From contig NZ_BDBR01000037.1 in assembly GCF_001613085.1 (NCBI RefSeq), forward strand, positions 1 to 64,000: a DNA stretch of 64,000 bases, read 5' to 3'. Below are positions 34,056 through 42,278 of this stretch, in pieces. Every line of letters begins with the position of its first letter. The first letter of the stretch is position 1. The DNA comes from Nocardia salmonicida NBRC 13393 (GTDB lineage Bacteria; Actinomycetota; Actinomycetes; Mycobacteriales; Mycobacteriaceae). The position numbers and the translations under genes were made by a program. Below the pieces are notes generated by a model. It had not been told where the DNA came from and made no database searches. It saw only the letters and a list, made by a program, of their open reading frames with translations.

Positions 34056-35705
34056 ATGTTCGATACCGATGTTCTGATCGTCGGCGCAGGTCCGGTGGGG
34101 TCGGCGGCCGCCGTGGAGGTGGTCCGACACGGTGTGCGGTGCCGGATCGTCGACGCGCAGTCCGATCCGCCGCAGTACGCGAAAGCGGTGGGCATCCAAC
34201 CCCGCACGCTGGAACTGTTCGAGGCGATGGGCGTCCTGCGGGAGGTCCTCGACGCCGGGATCCTGATGCGCGGTCAGATCGTGTACGTCAACGGCGCCGA
34301 GGCCGACCGAATGGATCTGACGCTGCCGCCCGAGATCCCTTTCGGGTTTCTCGGATTGCCCCAGTACGAGACAGAGCGGATCCTGCGCCGACACCTCGAG
34401 TCGCTGGGCACGCGCGTGGAGCGCGGGGTCCGGCTCGTCGGGTTCACCCAGGACGAGGACGGTGTGGATGCCGTGCTCGCCGGACCCGAGGGCGAGCACA
34501 CGGTGCGGGCCCGGTATCTGGTCGGCTGCGACGGCGCGCACAGCACCGTCCGCAAGACGCTGGGTCTGACGTTCGAGGGTGCGGCCTTCGATGAGCAGTA
34601 CATGCTCGGCGATGTCGAGCTGGACTGGTCACAGCCGCACGGTTACAACGTGCGGTCGATGCACCAGACCAACGGCGTCACCGACGACGTGCTGGTGTGC
34701 ATCCCGCTGCCCGGCCACCACCGCTACCGCGTGTCGATGCGGGTTCCCCCGGAACTCGAGATCGACACCTCCGTCGGCAGCGACAAGATCGAGCACGGAC
34801 TCGGCACCGGGCCCGGCCCCAGCCTGGCCGATATCCAGGCGGTGCTCGACCGGCTCTCACCCGAGCCGACGACCGCCTCGCATCTGCGCTGGTCCTCGGT
34901 CTTCCGGATCAGCCATCGCATCGTCGACGCCTACGGCCGGGGACGGGTCTTCGTCGCGGGCGATGCCGCCCACATCCACCCGCCCACGGGCGCCCAGGGC
35001 ATGAACACCGGCATCCAGGACGCCCACAACCTCGCGTGGAAGCTGGCGCTGGCGGTCGCGGAGGTGGCCGCGCCGTCGTTGCTGGCCAGCTACGACGCCG
35101 AGCGCAGGCCGGTCGGCGAGGAGGTGGTCGGCCGCACCGTCCGGCACGCCCGCGACGGGATCGGCGCCGACGAATCGGATCCTGAACGGGTTCTGCTGCG
35201 CGAGGCGCAGCTGCTGATCGACTACCGGGACAGCCCCATTGTCACCGAATCCCCCACTGGCGCGCGTTCTCCCCTCGCGGGCAGCCGCGCTCCCGACGCG
35301 ACCGGGCTGACCAGAGACGGCGTGACGTCACCTTTCCGCCTGTTCCCGCTGCTCGCCGGACCAGGGCACACGCTGCTCCGGTACGTCGACAACACCTGCG
35401 ACACAGCCACTCTCACCGAGATGGAACGCCACGCCGGGCTGCTCCGGAAACTGACCGACGACCACCTCGACATCTACCTCGTCGCGGGTCCGGGGGCCAC
35501 CATCGCCCCGACGATCCTCCCGGTCATCCGCGACAGCGACGGCGACTTCGCCCGGCGATACCACTGCGCCGCCGGCGCGGCCTATGTCGTGCGCCCCGAC
35601 GGCTACCTCGGCTACGCCGCTTCCCCCGCCACCCCGGACGATCTCATCCGTCATTTCGAGTCGACGTTCGCCCCGGCACCCGAGAGCGTCCTGGGGATCG
35701 CCTGA
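34056..35705 (+). CDS. Group A FAD monooxygenase (MhpA/PgaE-like)
   Basis: A 549-residue class A flavoprotein aromatic hydroxylase. The Rossmann FAD motif VLIVGAGPVGSAAAVE is at residues 6-21, the DG motif GCDGAHSTVRKTLG near 152-165, and the GD motif GRVFVAGDAAHIHPPTGAQGMN near 298-319. A C-terminal thioredoxin-like domain with DGYLGYA follows, as in phenol hydroxylase, MhpA and polyketide hydroxylases. It uses NAD(P)H and O2 to hydroxylate an aromatic ring. Substrates may be phenylpropionates or a polyketide; neither can be chosen. It is divergent from the multicopper oxidase gene and followed by a convergent hypothetical gene 10 bases away. Confidence 0.9.
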   Translation: MFDTDVLIVGAGPVGSAAAVEVVRHGVRCRIVDAQSDPPQYAKAVGIQPRTLELFEAMGVLREVLDAGILMRGQIVYVNGAEADRMDLTLPPEIPFGFLGLPQYETERILRRHLESLGTRVERGVRLVGFTQDEDGVDAVLAGPEGEHTVRARYLVGCDGAHSTVRKTLGLTFEGAAFDEQYMLGDVELDWSQPHGYNVRSMHQTNGVTDDVLVCIPLPGHHRYRVSMRVPPELEIDTSVGSDKIEHGLGTGPGPSLADIQAVLDRLSPEPTTASHLRWSSVFRISHRIVDAYGRGRVFVAGDAAHIHPPTGAQGMNTGIQDAHNLAWKLALAVAEVAAPSLLASYDAERRPVGEEVVGRTVRHARDGIGADESDPERVLLREAQLLIDYRDSPIVTESPTGARSPLAGSRAPDATGLTRDGVTSPFRLFPLLAGPGHTLLRYVDNTCDTATLTEMERHAGLLRKLTDDHLDIYLVAGPGATIAPTILPVIRDSDGDFARRYHCAAGAAYVVRPDGYLGYAASPATPDDLIRHFESTFAPAPESVLGIA

Positions 35706-35714
35706 TCCGCGCGA

Positions 35715-36188
35715 TTACCGCTCGGGTCGGTCCGTCGGTGCGGTGTCGGCCTCGCCGCCGGGATTGTCGCCGGTCCCGATTCTGCGCGGCATCGCCCTCG
35801 GCCGAGCACGCCCGGGCGGAGAATCGGCCCCCGTACGCTTCCGACGCGACGCGCCGAAATCTATGACATTGCCTTCGTGTTCGGGGTTCTCGTCGGCCTG
35901 CGCCGCGGACAGCGCCGCCCCATGGAACAGCCACGCACCCGTCTCGCCCTGCAATTCCGCTCGGGTCACCGGTCGGGTCGGCGCCGGATCGTCGACTTCC
36001 TCCGCGGGCCACGGCCGAGGTCGAGCTTCGTCGACCTTCTCCCGACCTCGTCGCGGCAGTCTCGGCAGCCGGACGACATTCGATGCAGCGCCCGCGGCCG
36101 CACCGGAACCGTCCTCGGCGGCCTTGGCTTCTTCCCATTTCCGACGCAGCCGCTCCACCGCATCGAAACGGTCTTCATCAGGTCCCAT
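35715..36188 (-). CDS. Hypothetical charged, disordered-like protein
   Basis: A 157-residue hydrophilic protein rich in Arg, Glu, Pro and Ala. Only the N-terminus (DRFDAVERLRRKWEEAKAAE) looks like an ordered helix; two short motifs, NVVRLPRLPRRG and GNVIDFGASRRKR, stand out from the disordered rest. No signal or membrane segment. Convergent with the flavin monooxygenase gene. The family is not recognised. Confidence 0.5.
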   Translation of the reverse strand: MGPDEDRFDAVERLRRKWEEAKAAEDGSGAAAGAASNVVRLPRLPRRGREKVDEARPRPWPAEEVDDPAPTRPVTRAELQGETGAWLFHGAALSAAQADENPEHEGNVIDFGASRRKRTGADSPPGRARPRAMPRRIGTGDNPGGEADTAPTDRPER

Positions 36189-36466
36189 CGTGAACCCTGC
36201 CCCGGTTTCCTGCCGACATCGAACTAACCGCGGACAGGTGTCGCGACAGCTATCGGTCCCACAGCAGCCAACACCCCAAACTTCGTCTCAGGTCTATCGT
36301 TCACCTTCACATTCTGCATCAAGGCACCCTCCGCCGTCTTCGACCCATCCCAAAGGTCGCGGCAGCGCCCGCTCATCTGCCGAACCGAGCCTCACTCCGC
36401 ACGGCCTCCGCGACCATGACCCATCCCTTTATCGCATCGAAGTCGCATCGTTACCTCGAGCTACGA

Positions 36467-37435
36467 TCAGGGCTTGCCCGCGGTCACGCCGGTCGCACTC
36501 GCGCAGAACTCCCACAGGCGATCGCGGTCGGCGGCCGACTCCATGGTGCGCCGCGAGTAGTGCTCGGGCCGCGGCATGCGGTCGTGCCAGAACAGTCCGG
36601 ACGGCAAGCCGTCGGTGGCGGCGAGCCAGATCGCGGTGTCGGCCCCCTGGGCGGGCGTGCGCAACAGGGGGCCGGTCAGCGCCCGAAACCTGGGCAGTGA
36701 GGTGGCGACACCCGGAGTGTTCACCCAGCCGGGATGCATGCTGTGCACCGCGATGCCCGCTCCGAAATAACGTTCGGCCAGCATCGGCGTGAGCGCGACC
36801 TGCATCCGCTTCGAGCGGGCGTAAGCGGTGGCGCCGCGATAGTCGCCGGTGCGGTACTCCAGATCGTCGGGATGAACGGCCTGGGCGTACATGCCACCCG
36901 AGGACATCAGGACCACCTGCGCGTCCCCTGCGCGCTGCAGTGCCGGTGAGAGCATTTCGGTGAGCAGCAGCGGTCCCAGGACGTGCGTGGCCACACACAG
37001 CTCGTATCCCTGTCGGCTCTCGGTGCGGGTGGTTGGCATGACTCCCGCGTTGTGGACGAGTATGTCCACCTGGTCGGCCCGGCCGACGAAATCGGCAGCG
37101 AAATCCCGTACGTCCGCCAGGTCGGCGACATCGCATCGCCGCACCTGGACGAGAGCGCCGGGAACAGCCTCGGCGATCTCCGCGGCCGCGGAGATCCCAC
37201 GCGCGGTATTGCGCACCACCAAGATGACCGCGGCGCCCAGTTCGGCCAGTCCGAGGGCGATCGCCTTGCCGATGCCGGAGTTGGCACCGGTGACCATGGC
37301 AGTCCGGCCCCGCAGTGCCTGCGGCGCGAACGGCGGCCACCCTCGGCTTCGCACCTGGAAGCCGATCCGGCTGTAACCGGGGACGACGGTGCGGTCGAGT
37401 GCGGAGTCGATGAAGCTCGGAAGGTGAGTGGTCAT
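36467..37435 (-). CDS. Short-chain dehydrogenase/reductase
   Basis: A 322-residue SDR. After a ~40-residue N-terminal extension the NAD(P) motif TGANSGIGKAIA appears at residues ~49-60, NAGVMP near 130, and the catalytic S...YxxxK is in SSGGMYAQA to YARSKRMQ. The extra N-terminus and the HDRMPRPEHY tail match DHRS12-like SDRs. It is divergent from the flavoprotein/DUF1365/methyltransferase operon and probably belongs to the same system, as similar SDR genes often sit beside these clusters. Substrate unknown; a fatty-acid-derived alcohol or ketone is plausible. Confidence 0.8.
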   Translation of the reverse strand: MTTHLPSFIDSALDRTVVPGYSRIGFQVRSRGWPPFAPQALRGRTAMVTGANSGIGKAIALGLAELGAAVILVVRNTARGISAAAEIAEAVPGALVQVRRCDVADLADVRDFAADFVGRADQVDILVHNAGVMPTTRTESRQGYELCVATHVLGPLLLTEMLSPALQRAGDAQVVLMSSGGMYAQAVHPDDLEYRTGDYRGATAYARSKRMQVALTPMLAERYFGAGIAVHSMHPGWVNTPGVATSLPRFRALTGPLLRTPAQGADTAIWLAATDGLPSGLFWHDRMPRPEHYSRRTMESAADRDRLWEFCASATGVTAGKP

Positions 37436-37638
37436 CGTGAGCCCCTGCCTGATCGATCGACTGACATGCTATGCATCGTTTGTGCGTCGTTTCAATGGTA
37501 GCGTCGAAAGTGTGAGCCGGACAGTCCGCCGGCCGACCGAACTCCGGAGGACGTCATGACCCCCACCTCGCCCAGCAGGAAACGACACATCGCGGATTCG
37601 CCGGACCTACCGGTCGCGGTCCGGGGAAGCGAAAAGCG

Positions 37639-38970
37639 ATGACCGGTGATCGACGTCGGGTGGCCGTGATCGGCAGTGGGGTCGCCGGCCTCACCGCGGC
37701 CTGGGTGCTCGCCCGCACCTGTGAAGTCGTGCTCTACGAAGCGGATGCTCGCCTCGGCGGCCATGCCCACACCCATCGGGTGAATTCCCGCGCCGACGGC
37801 ACCGGGGAGTGGCTCGGCGTGGATTCCGGCTTCATCGTGCACAACGACCGCACCTACCCGACCCTGCAGCGTTTGTTCGGCGAGCTGGGCGTACGCACGC
37901 AGGACTCGGACATGTCGATGTCGATCCGCTGTGACGGCTGTGGACTCGAATACGCCGGCGCCAAGGGGCTGCGCGGGATCTTCCCGGAGCCGCGGTCCCT
38001 GACCCGCGGCTCCTATCTGCGAATGCTCGGCGAGATCACGCGCTTCCACCGCCTGGCCCGCGCCGAACTGGACATCGACCACGGCGACGACCTGCGCACC
38101 GTGGGCGAATTCCTGCGAGCCGGCGCCTTCTCCGACTATTTCACCGCGCACTTCCTGGTTCCCCTGGTGGCGGCGGTCTGGTCGTGCCCGCCGGATCTCG
38201 CGCTGCGCTACCCCGCCCGCTATCTGTTCACCTTCCTCGATCACCACGGCATGCTCACCGTGTTCGGCTCGCCCACCTGGCGCACCGTCACCGGCGGCTC
38301 GGCCACCTATGTGCGAGCGGTCGCCGAGGGCGTGCAGGAGGTGCGCACGGCGGTGCCGGTGCGGGCCGTGCACCGCGCCGCGGGCTCGGTCGAGGTCCGC
38401 GACGACGCCGATCGGGTGGACCACTTCGACGCCGCCGTGATCGCCACCCACCCCGGTCAGGCGTTGCGGATGCTGGATCGGCCGACGACCGCGGAATCCG
38501 ACATCCTCGCCGCCCTGACCTATTCGACCAACCACACCGTGCTGCACACCGACGAGTCCGTGCTGCCCCGCCGCACCGCGGCCCGCGCGTCGTGGAACTA
38601 CCGACTGCCGCACTGTGATTCCTCGCCGGACCGGGTGCTCGTGAGCTACGACCTGACCCGGCTGCACCGGCTGCCCGCCACCGTCGATCGCCGGTTCCTG
38701 GTGACTCTCGGCGACGCCGACCGGGTGGCGCCGGACACGGTCGTCGCCACGATGACCTACGAACACCCGCAGTACACGCCGCGTTCGATGGCCGCCCGAC
38801 GGCGGCTGTCCGAGATCGGCGACCAGACCGTGGCCTTCGCAGGCGCCTACCACGGGTGGGGATTCCATGAGGACGGCGCGCTGTCGGGGTTGCGCGCGGC
38901 CGAACGCATCGGCGGTGTGTGGCAACCGCGTCCCGCCGACGCCCCGGCGGTCAAGCAGGAGGTGCGATGA
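37639..38970 (+). CDS. FAD-dependent amine-oxidase-like oxidoreductase
   Basis: A 443-residue flavoprotein. The FAD motif RVAVIGSGVAGLTAAWVLA is at residues 7-25, followed by EADARLGGHAHTHRV, the second nucleotide-binding arginine-glycine motif of the amine oxidase superfamily, and GVDSGFIVHNDRTYPTLQRLF. The C-terminus has AFAGAYHGWGFHEDGALSGLRAAERI. In other bacteria this subgroup is encoded next to DUF1365 and cyclopropane-fatty-acid-synthase-like genes; in furan fatty acid synthesis a related flavoprotein acts as the desaturase on methylated acyl chains. That role is a reasonable inference here. Its stop overlaps the next start (ATGA). Confidence 0.8.
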   Translation: MTGDRRRVAVIGSGVAGLTAAWVLARTCEVVLYEADARLGGHAHTHRVNSRADGTGEWLGVDSGFIVHNDRTYPTLQRLFGELGVRTQDSDMSMSIRCDGCGLEYAGAKGLRGIFPEPRSLTRGSYLRMLGEITRFHRLARAELDIDHGDDLRTVGEFLRAGAFSDYFTAHFLVPLVAAVWSCPPDLALRYPARYLFTFLDHHGMLTVFGSPTWRTVTGGSATYVRAVAEGVQEVRTAVPVRAVHRAAGSVEVRDDADRVDHFDAAVIATHPGQALRMLDRPTTAESDILAALTYSTNHTVLHTDESVLPRRTAARASWNYRLPHCDSSPDRVLVSYDLTRLHRLPATVDRRFLVTLGDADRVAPDTVVATMTYEHPQYTPRSMAARRRLSEIGDQTVAFAGAYHGWGFHEDGALSGLRAAERIGGVWQPRPADAPAVKQEVR

Positions 38971-39692
38971 CCCGAGCCCGGCTGGTACGCACGGTGATCC
39001 GCCATTCGCGTCGCGAACCGGTGCGGCACCTGTTCGCGTATCGCAGCTACAGCTGGCTCGTGGACCTCGATGAACTGCCGAGCCTGCCCTGGCCGTTGCG
39101 ACCGTTCGCCGGCTTCCATGCCCGCGACCATCTCGGTGATCCATCGGCCACGCTGCGCGACAACGTCGTCGACCATCTCACCCAGCAGGGCATCGATCTG
39201 CGTGGCGGACAGATACTCATGCTCGCCAACGCGCGGATCTTCGGCTACGTCTTCAACCCGCTCACCGTGTTCTGGTGCCACGACGACACCGGCGCCCTGC
39301 GGTGCGTGCTCGCCGAAGTGCACAACACCTACGGTGAACGCCATCGCTATCTCGTCTCGCCGGAGCCGAATCCGTCGGTCGCCAAGGAGTTCTACGTCTC
39401 GCCGTTCAACCCGGTGACCGGGCGCTACCGGCTGCGTCTCCCGGTTCCCGACACCCGGCTGCGGTTGGCGATATCGCTGGAGGGACCAGACGGCCGGTCC
39501 ACCTTCGACGCCACCGTCCGCGGCCTCGTCCGCCCCGCGACCCGCCGCACTGTGACCAGCGCGGTTCTCGCGCACCCGATCGAAACCTGGCGCATCGCCG
39601 CGCGCATCCGATGGCAGGGCCTACGCCTGTGGCATCGGGGTCTGCCGATCGTGCCACGCACACCGCATCTCTCCCAGGAGGCTCTGCCATGA
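38967..39692 (+). CDS. DUF1365 family protein
   Basis: A 241-residue DUF1365 protein: VIRHSRREPVRHLFAYRSYSWLVDLDELP at the N-terminus, then LMLANARIFGYVFNPLTVFWCHD, CVLAEVHNTYGERHRYL and KEFYVSPFNPVTGRYRLRLP. The family has no proven activity but is almost always found between an amine-oxidase-like flavoprotein and a cyclopropane-synthase-like methyltransferase, as here. ATGA overlaps on both sides show that it is translated with its neighbours. It probably takes part in acyl-chain modification. Confidence 0.85.
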   Translation: MTRARLVRTVIRHSRREPVRHLFAYRSYSWLVDLDELPSLPWPLRPFAGFHARDHLGDPSATLRDNVVDHLTQQGIDLRGGQILMLANARIFGYVFNPLTVFWCHDDTGALRCVLAEVHNTYGERHRYLVSPEPNPSVAKEFYVSPFNPVTGRYRLRLPVPDTRLRLAISLEGPDGRSTFDATVRGLVRPATRRTVTSAVLAHPIETWRIAARIRWQGLRLWHRGLPIVPRTPHLSQEALP

Positions 39693-40999
39693 CCACCATC
39701 TCCACCTGCGGTGCGCCGCCCGTCACCGCGTTCGTCGACCGATGGCCGCACCTGGCCGAGGTGCCTCGCGGGGTCCGCGCCGGCGCCGGTCGGCTGGTGG
39801 CGGCGGCCTTGTTCCGCCGGGCCGCGCAACGGCTCGCGCTGCGGGTCGAACTGCCCGACGGCACGATGTTCGGCGGCGGCGTCGACGACCCGACGGCCCC
39901 GCGGATGGTCCTGCACGATCCGGACGCGTTCGCCACCCGGCTCGGCGCGACCGGCCTCATCGGATTCGGCGAGGCGTACATGACGGGCGACTGGTCGGCA
40001 CCGGACCCGACGGCGGTCCTCACCGTGCTGGCCTCGGATCTGAGCGCCTTGGTCCCGGCGCCGCTGCAAGCACTGCGTCCCCTGTTCCTGCCCGGACAAC
40101 CCAGCCGGACCAGGGCCACGCCCGCCGGTGCCCGCAGCAATGCCGCGCACCACTACGACCTGTCCAACGACTTCTTCGCGTTGTTCCTCGACGAGACCAT
40201 GACGTACTCGTCGGCGCTGTTCGACCGGCTCGACCCCGCCCCGGAGTGGGACGACCTCGCCGCCGCCCAGCACGCCAAGATCGACCGCCTGCTCGACGCC
40301 GCGAACGTCGGACCGGGCACCTCCGTGCTCGAAATCGGTACCGGCTGGGGCGAACTCGCCATCCGAGCCGCGCAGCGCGGCGCGACCGTCCGCTCCGTGA
40401 CGCTCTCGGCGCAACAGCTCGTGCTGGCCCAGCAGCGCGTGGCCGCGGCCCACCTCGCCGACCGCGTGACGATCGAACTGCGCGACTACCGCGATGTCGA
40501 CGGCAGCTACGACGCGGTGATCTCGGTGGAGATGATCGAAGCCGTCGGCTACGAGTACCTGGCGGACTACCTGACCGTGCTCGAGCGACTGCTCGCGCCG
40601 GGTGGTCACGTCGCGGTGCAGGTCATCACCATGCCGCACGATCGGATGCTGGCCAGCCGCGCGACCCACACCTGGGTGCAGAAGTACATCTTCCCCGGCG
40701 GCTTCCTCCCCTCGGAAGAACTACTGGCGCAACTGCTCTCGCGCCACACCGACCTGGAACAGGTGGATCGGAGCGCGATGGGACAGCACTACGCGCACAC
40801 CCTGCGACTGTGGCAGGACCGGTTCACCGCCGCCGACGCCCAGGTCACCGCACTGGGTTTCGACGAGGTCTTCCAGCGAATGTGGCGGTTGTATCTCGCC
40901 TACTCCGAAGCCGGCTTCCGCTCCGGGTACCTGGATGCGCTGCAACTGATCCTCCGGCGGCGCTCGTCGGCCGAGCTCGATGCGGTGGTGGCGCGATGA
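39689..40999 (+). CDS. Cyclopropane-fatty-acid-synthase-like SAM methyltransferase
   Basis: A 436-residue protein. The N-terminal ~150 residues form the CFA-specific domain (GEAYMTGDWSAPDPTAVLTVL), and the C-terminal part is a Rossmann methyltransferase with HHYDLSNDFFALFLDETMTYSSALF, the SAM-binding VLEIGTGWGELAIRAAQRGA and ISVEMIEAVGYEY, plus YIFPGGFLPS. It should transfer a methyl or methylene group from SAM to the double bond of an unsaturated phospholipid acyl chain. Clustering with the flavoprotein and DUF1365 suggests a modified product rather than a plain cyclopropane, for example a methylated or furan acid. ATGA overlaps with both neighbours; AGGAGG precedes its start. Confidence 0.85.
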   Translation: MTTISTCGAPPVTAFVDRWPHLAEVPRGVRAGAGRLVAAALFRRAAQRLALRVELPDGTMFGGGVDDPTAPRMVLHDPDAFATRLGATGLIGFGEAYMTGDWSAPDPTAVLTVLASDLSALVPAPLQALRPLFLPGQPSRTRATPAGARSNAAHHYDLSNDFFALFLDETMTYSSALFDRLDPAPEWDDLAAAQHAKIDRLLDAANVGPGTSVLEIGTGWGELAIRAAQRGATVRSVTLSAQQLVLAQQRVAAAHLADRVTIELRDYRDVDGSYDAVISVEMIEAVGYEYLADYLTVLERLLAPGGHVAVQVITMPHDRMLASRATHTWVQKYIFPGGFLPSEELLAQLLSRHTDLEQVDRSAMGQHYAHTLRLWQDRFTAADAQVTALGFDEVFQRMWRLYLAYSEAGFRSGYLDALQLILRRRSSAELDAVVAR

Positions 41000-41400
41000 A
41001 CCCGACCACGCCCTCCCGGATCCTCGGCGTCGCGACCGCGGCCTACGGCGTCGCGGTCACCGTCCGTCCCGAGATCTTGCTGCGACCCAGCGGGCTCGGC
41101 ACCGGCGAGGAACCCGAACTGCGCGCGTTGGCCCGCTCTGTCGCGCTGCGCGATGTGCTCTCCGGGCTCGCCTCGGTCACGGCGACCGGCGCCCGTGCGC
41201 GCACCGTGGCCGCCTTCGTGCGGATCGGCTCGGACGCCGCCGATACCGCCGTGTTCGCCCACGCGCTGAGGGGCCGTCCCGAACTCGGCAAGACTCTCGC
41301 GGTGACCTCGACGTGGGGACTGCTGTGTCTGGTCGGCGCTGTCTACGAGCGTCGCGGGAGAACCCGGCCGGTGCTCGAACGGGGCGCTCACCGGCCATGA
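40996..41400 (+). CDS. Small membrane protein (DUF4267-like)
   Basis: A 134-residue protein with about four weakly hydrophobic segments: ILGVATAAYGVAVTVRPEILLRPSGLG, ALRDVLSGLASVTA, VAAFVRIGSDAADTAVFAHAL and LAVTSTWGLLCLVGAVYERRG. The RDxxSG...D-AAD arrangement resembles the DUF4267/DUF4345-like small membrane proteins. Function unknown. It is encoded inside the operon with a 4-base ATGA overlap at each end, so it is very likely a part of the same system. Confidence 0.65.
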   Translation: MNPTTPSRILGVATAAYGVAVTVRPEILLRPSGLGTGEEPELRALARSVALRDVLSGLASVTATGARARTVAAFVRIGSDAADTAVFAHALRGRPELGKTLAVTSTWGLLCLVGAVYERRGRTRPVLERGAHRP

Positions 41401-42254
41401 CGGCCACGCCGGACGGCCCTCAGGCGGCGACGGAGCTGACCGTCGGCACCGTCGCGCGCCTATTGGGAGTTCCGGTCGCCACCCTGCGCAGCTGGAATCA
41501 GCGCTACGACCTCGGCCCGCGCGGGCATCTGCCAGGTCGGCACCGCCATTACACCGGTGCCGACCTGGCCGTGGCCACCAAAATGGTCGAATTGGTCAGG
41601 GCCGGCGCCACTCCGGGAAGCGCCGCGCAGGCCGCGCGCACCGTGCGCGCCCCCGAGCCGGAGCTCGGCGCGGTCGATCCGGTGATCATCGCCGCCGAGA
41701 ACATGGACATCTCCCGGCTGCTGGACCTGCTGGCGGCGCACATCACCCATCACGGCGTCGTGCCCACCTGGAACCAGCTGTGCCGACCCGCCTTCGAGCA
41801 CATCGTGACTCGTCAGCAGCAGGGCCGCGGCTACATCGACGTCGAACACCTGCTGTCGTGGGCGATCACGACCAGTCTGCATCGCTGTGTCCCGCCCTTG
41901 ACCGATGCGGGTCGAGAGCCGGAGGTCGTCCTCGCCTGCACCGCGGGCGAACACCATGTGCTACCGCTCGAGATTCTGCGTGCCGCACTCGCCGAGAAGG
42001 GCAGGGCCGCACTGCTTCTCGGTGCGAATGTGCCAGATGACGCGCTGGCCCAATCGTTGTCGCGGCGGACGCGTCCCGCCGTCGTCGTGCTGTGGTCGCA
42101 GACGCCCGCGACCGCGGCACCCGCCGCGCTTCACGCGGTCGCGGGGCAAGGTCCGGTAATGTCCGCCGGTCCCGGCTGGACGGACGTCGTGATCGGGCGG
42201 CGGCTCAGCTCTCTGGAGGAGGCCGTCGATGTCTTGTCGAACCCCGTGCTGTGA
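41397..42254 (+). CDS. MerR regulator with B12-binding-type sensor domain (LitR/CarH-like)
   Basis: A 285-residue regulator. Residues ~12-75 are a MerR helix-turn-helix (TVGTVARLLGVPVATLRSWNQRYDLGP, then GRHRHYTGADLAVATKMVELVRAG). The rest resembles the LitR/CarH sensor: a helical bundle with YIDVEHLLSWAI, which matches the E-H pair that caps adenosylcobalamin, and a Rossmann part with ACTAGEHHVLPLEILRAALAEKG, where the E-x-H fits the lower cobalt ligand motif. The tryptophan expected about ten residues before the E-H pair in CarH is not seen; glutamine occupies that zone. LitR/CarH proteins use adenosylcobalamin to sense light. It ends the coupled chain and probably controls the operon and the divergent SDR. 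Confidence 0.75.
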   Translation: MTATPDGPQAATELTVGTVARLLGVPVATLRSWNQRYDLGPRGHLPGRHRHYTGADLAVATKMVELVRAGATPGSAAQAARTVRAPEPELGAVDPVIIAAENMDISRLLDLLAAHITHHGVVPTWNQLCRPAFEHIVTRQQQGRGYIDVEHLLSWAITTSLHRCVPPLTDAGREPEVVLACTAGEHHVLPLEILRAALAEKGRAALLLGANVPDDALAQSLSRRTRPAVVVLWSQTPATAAPAALHAVAGQGPVMSAGPGWTDVVIGRRLSSLEEAVDVLSNPVL

Positions 42255-42278
42255 CTCGTCGGACAGGAGTGAACCGCT

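Noticed and set aside
37492..39144. A 550-codon minus-strand frame opposite the flavoprotein gene
   Set aside because: Glycine, histidine and valine-rich sequence without motifs; the plus-strand flavoprotein is well supported.
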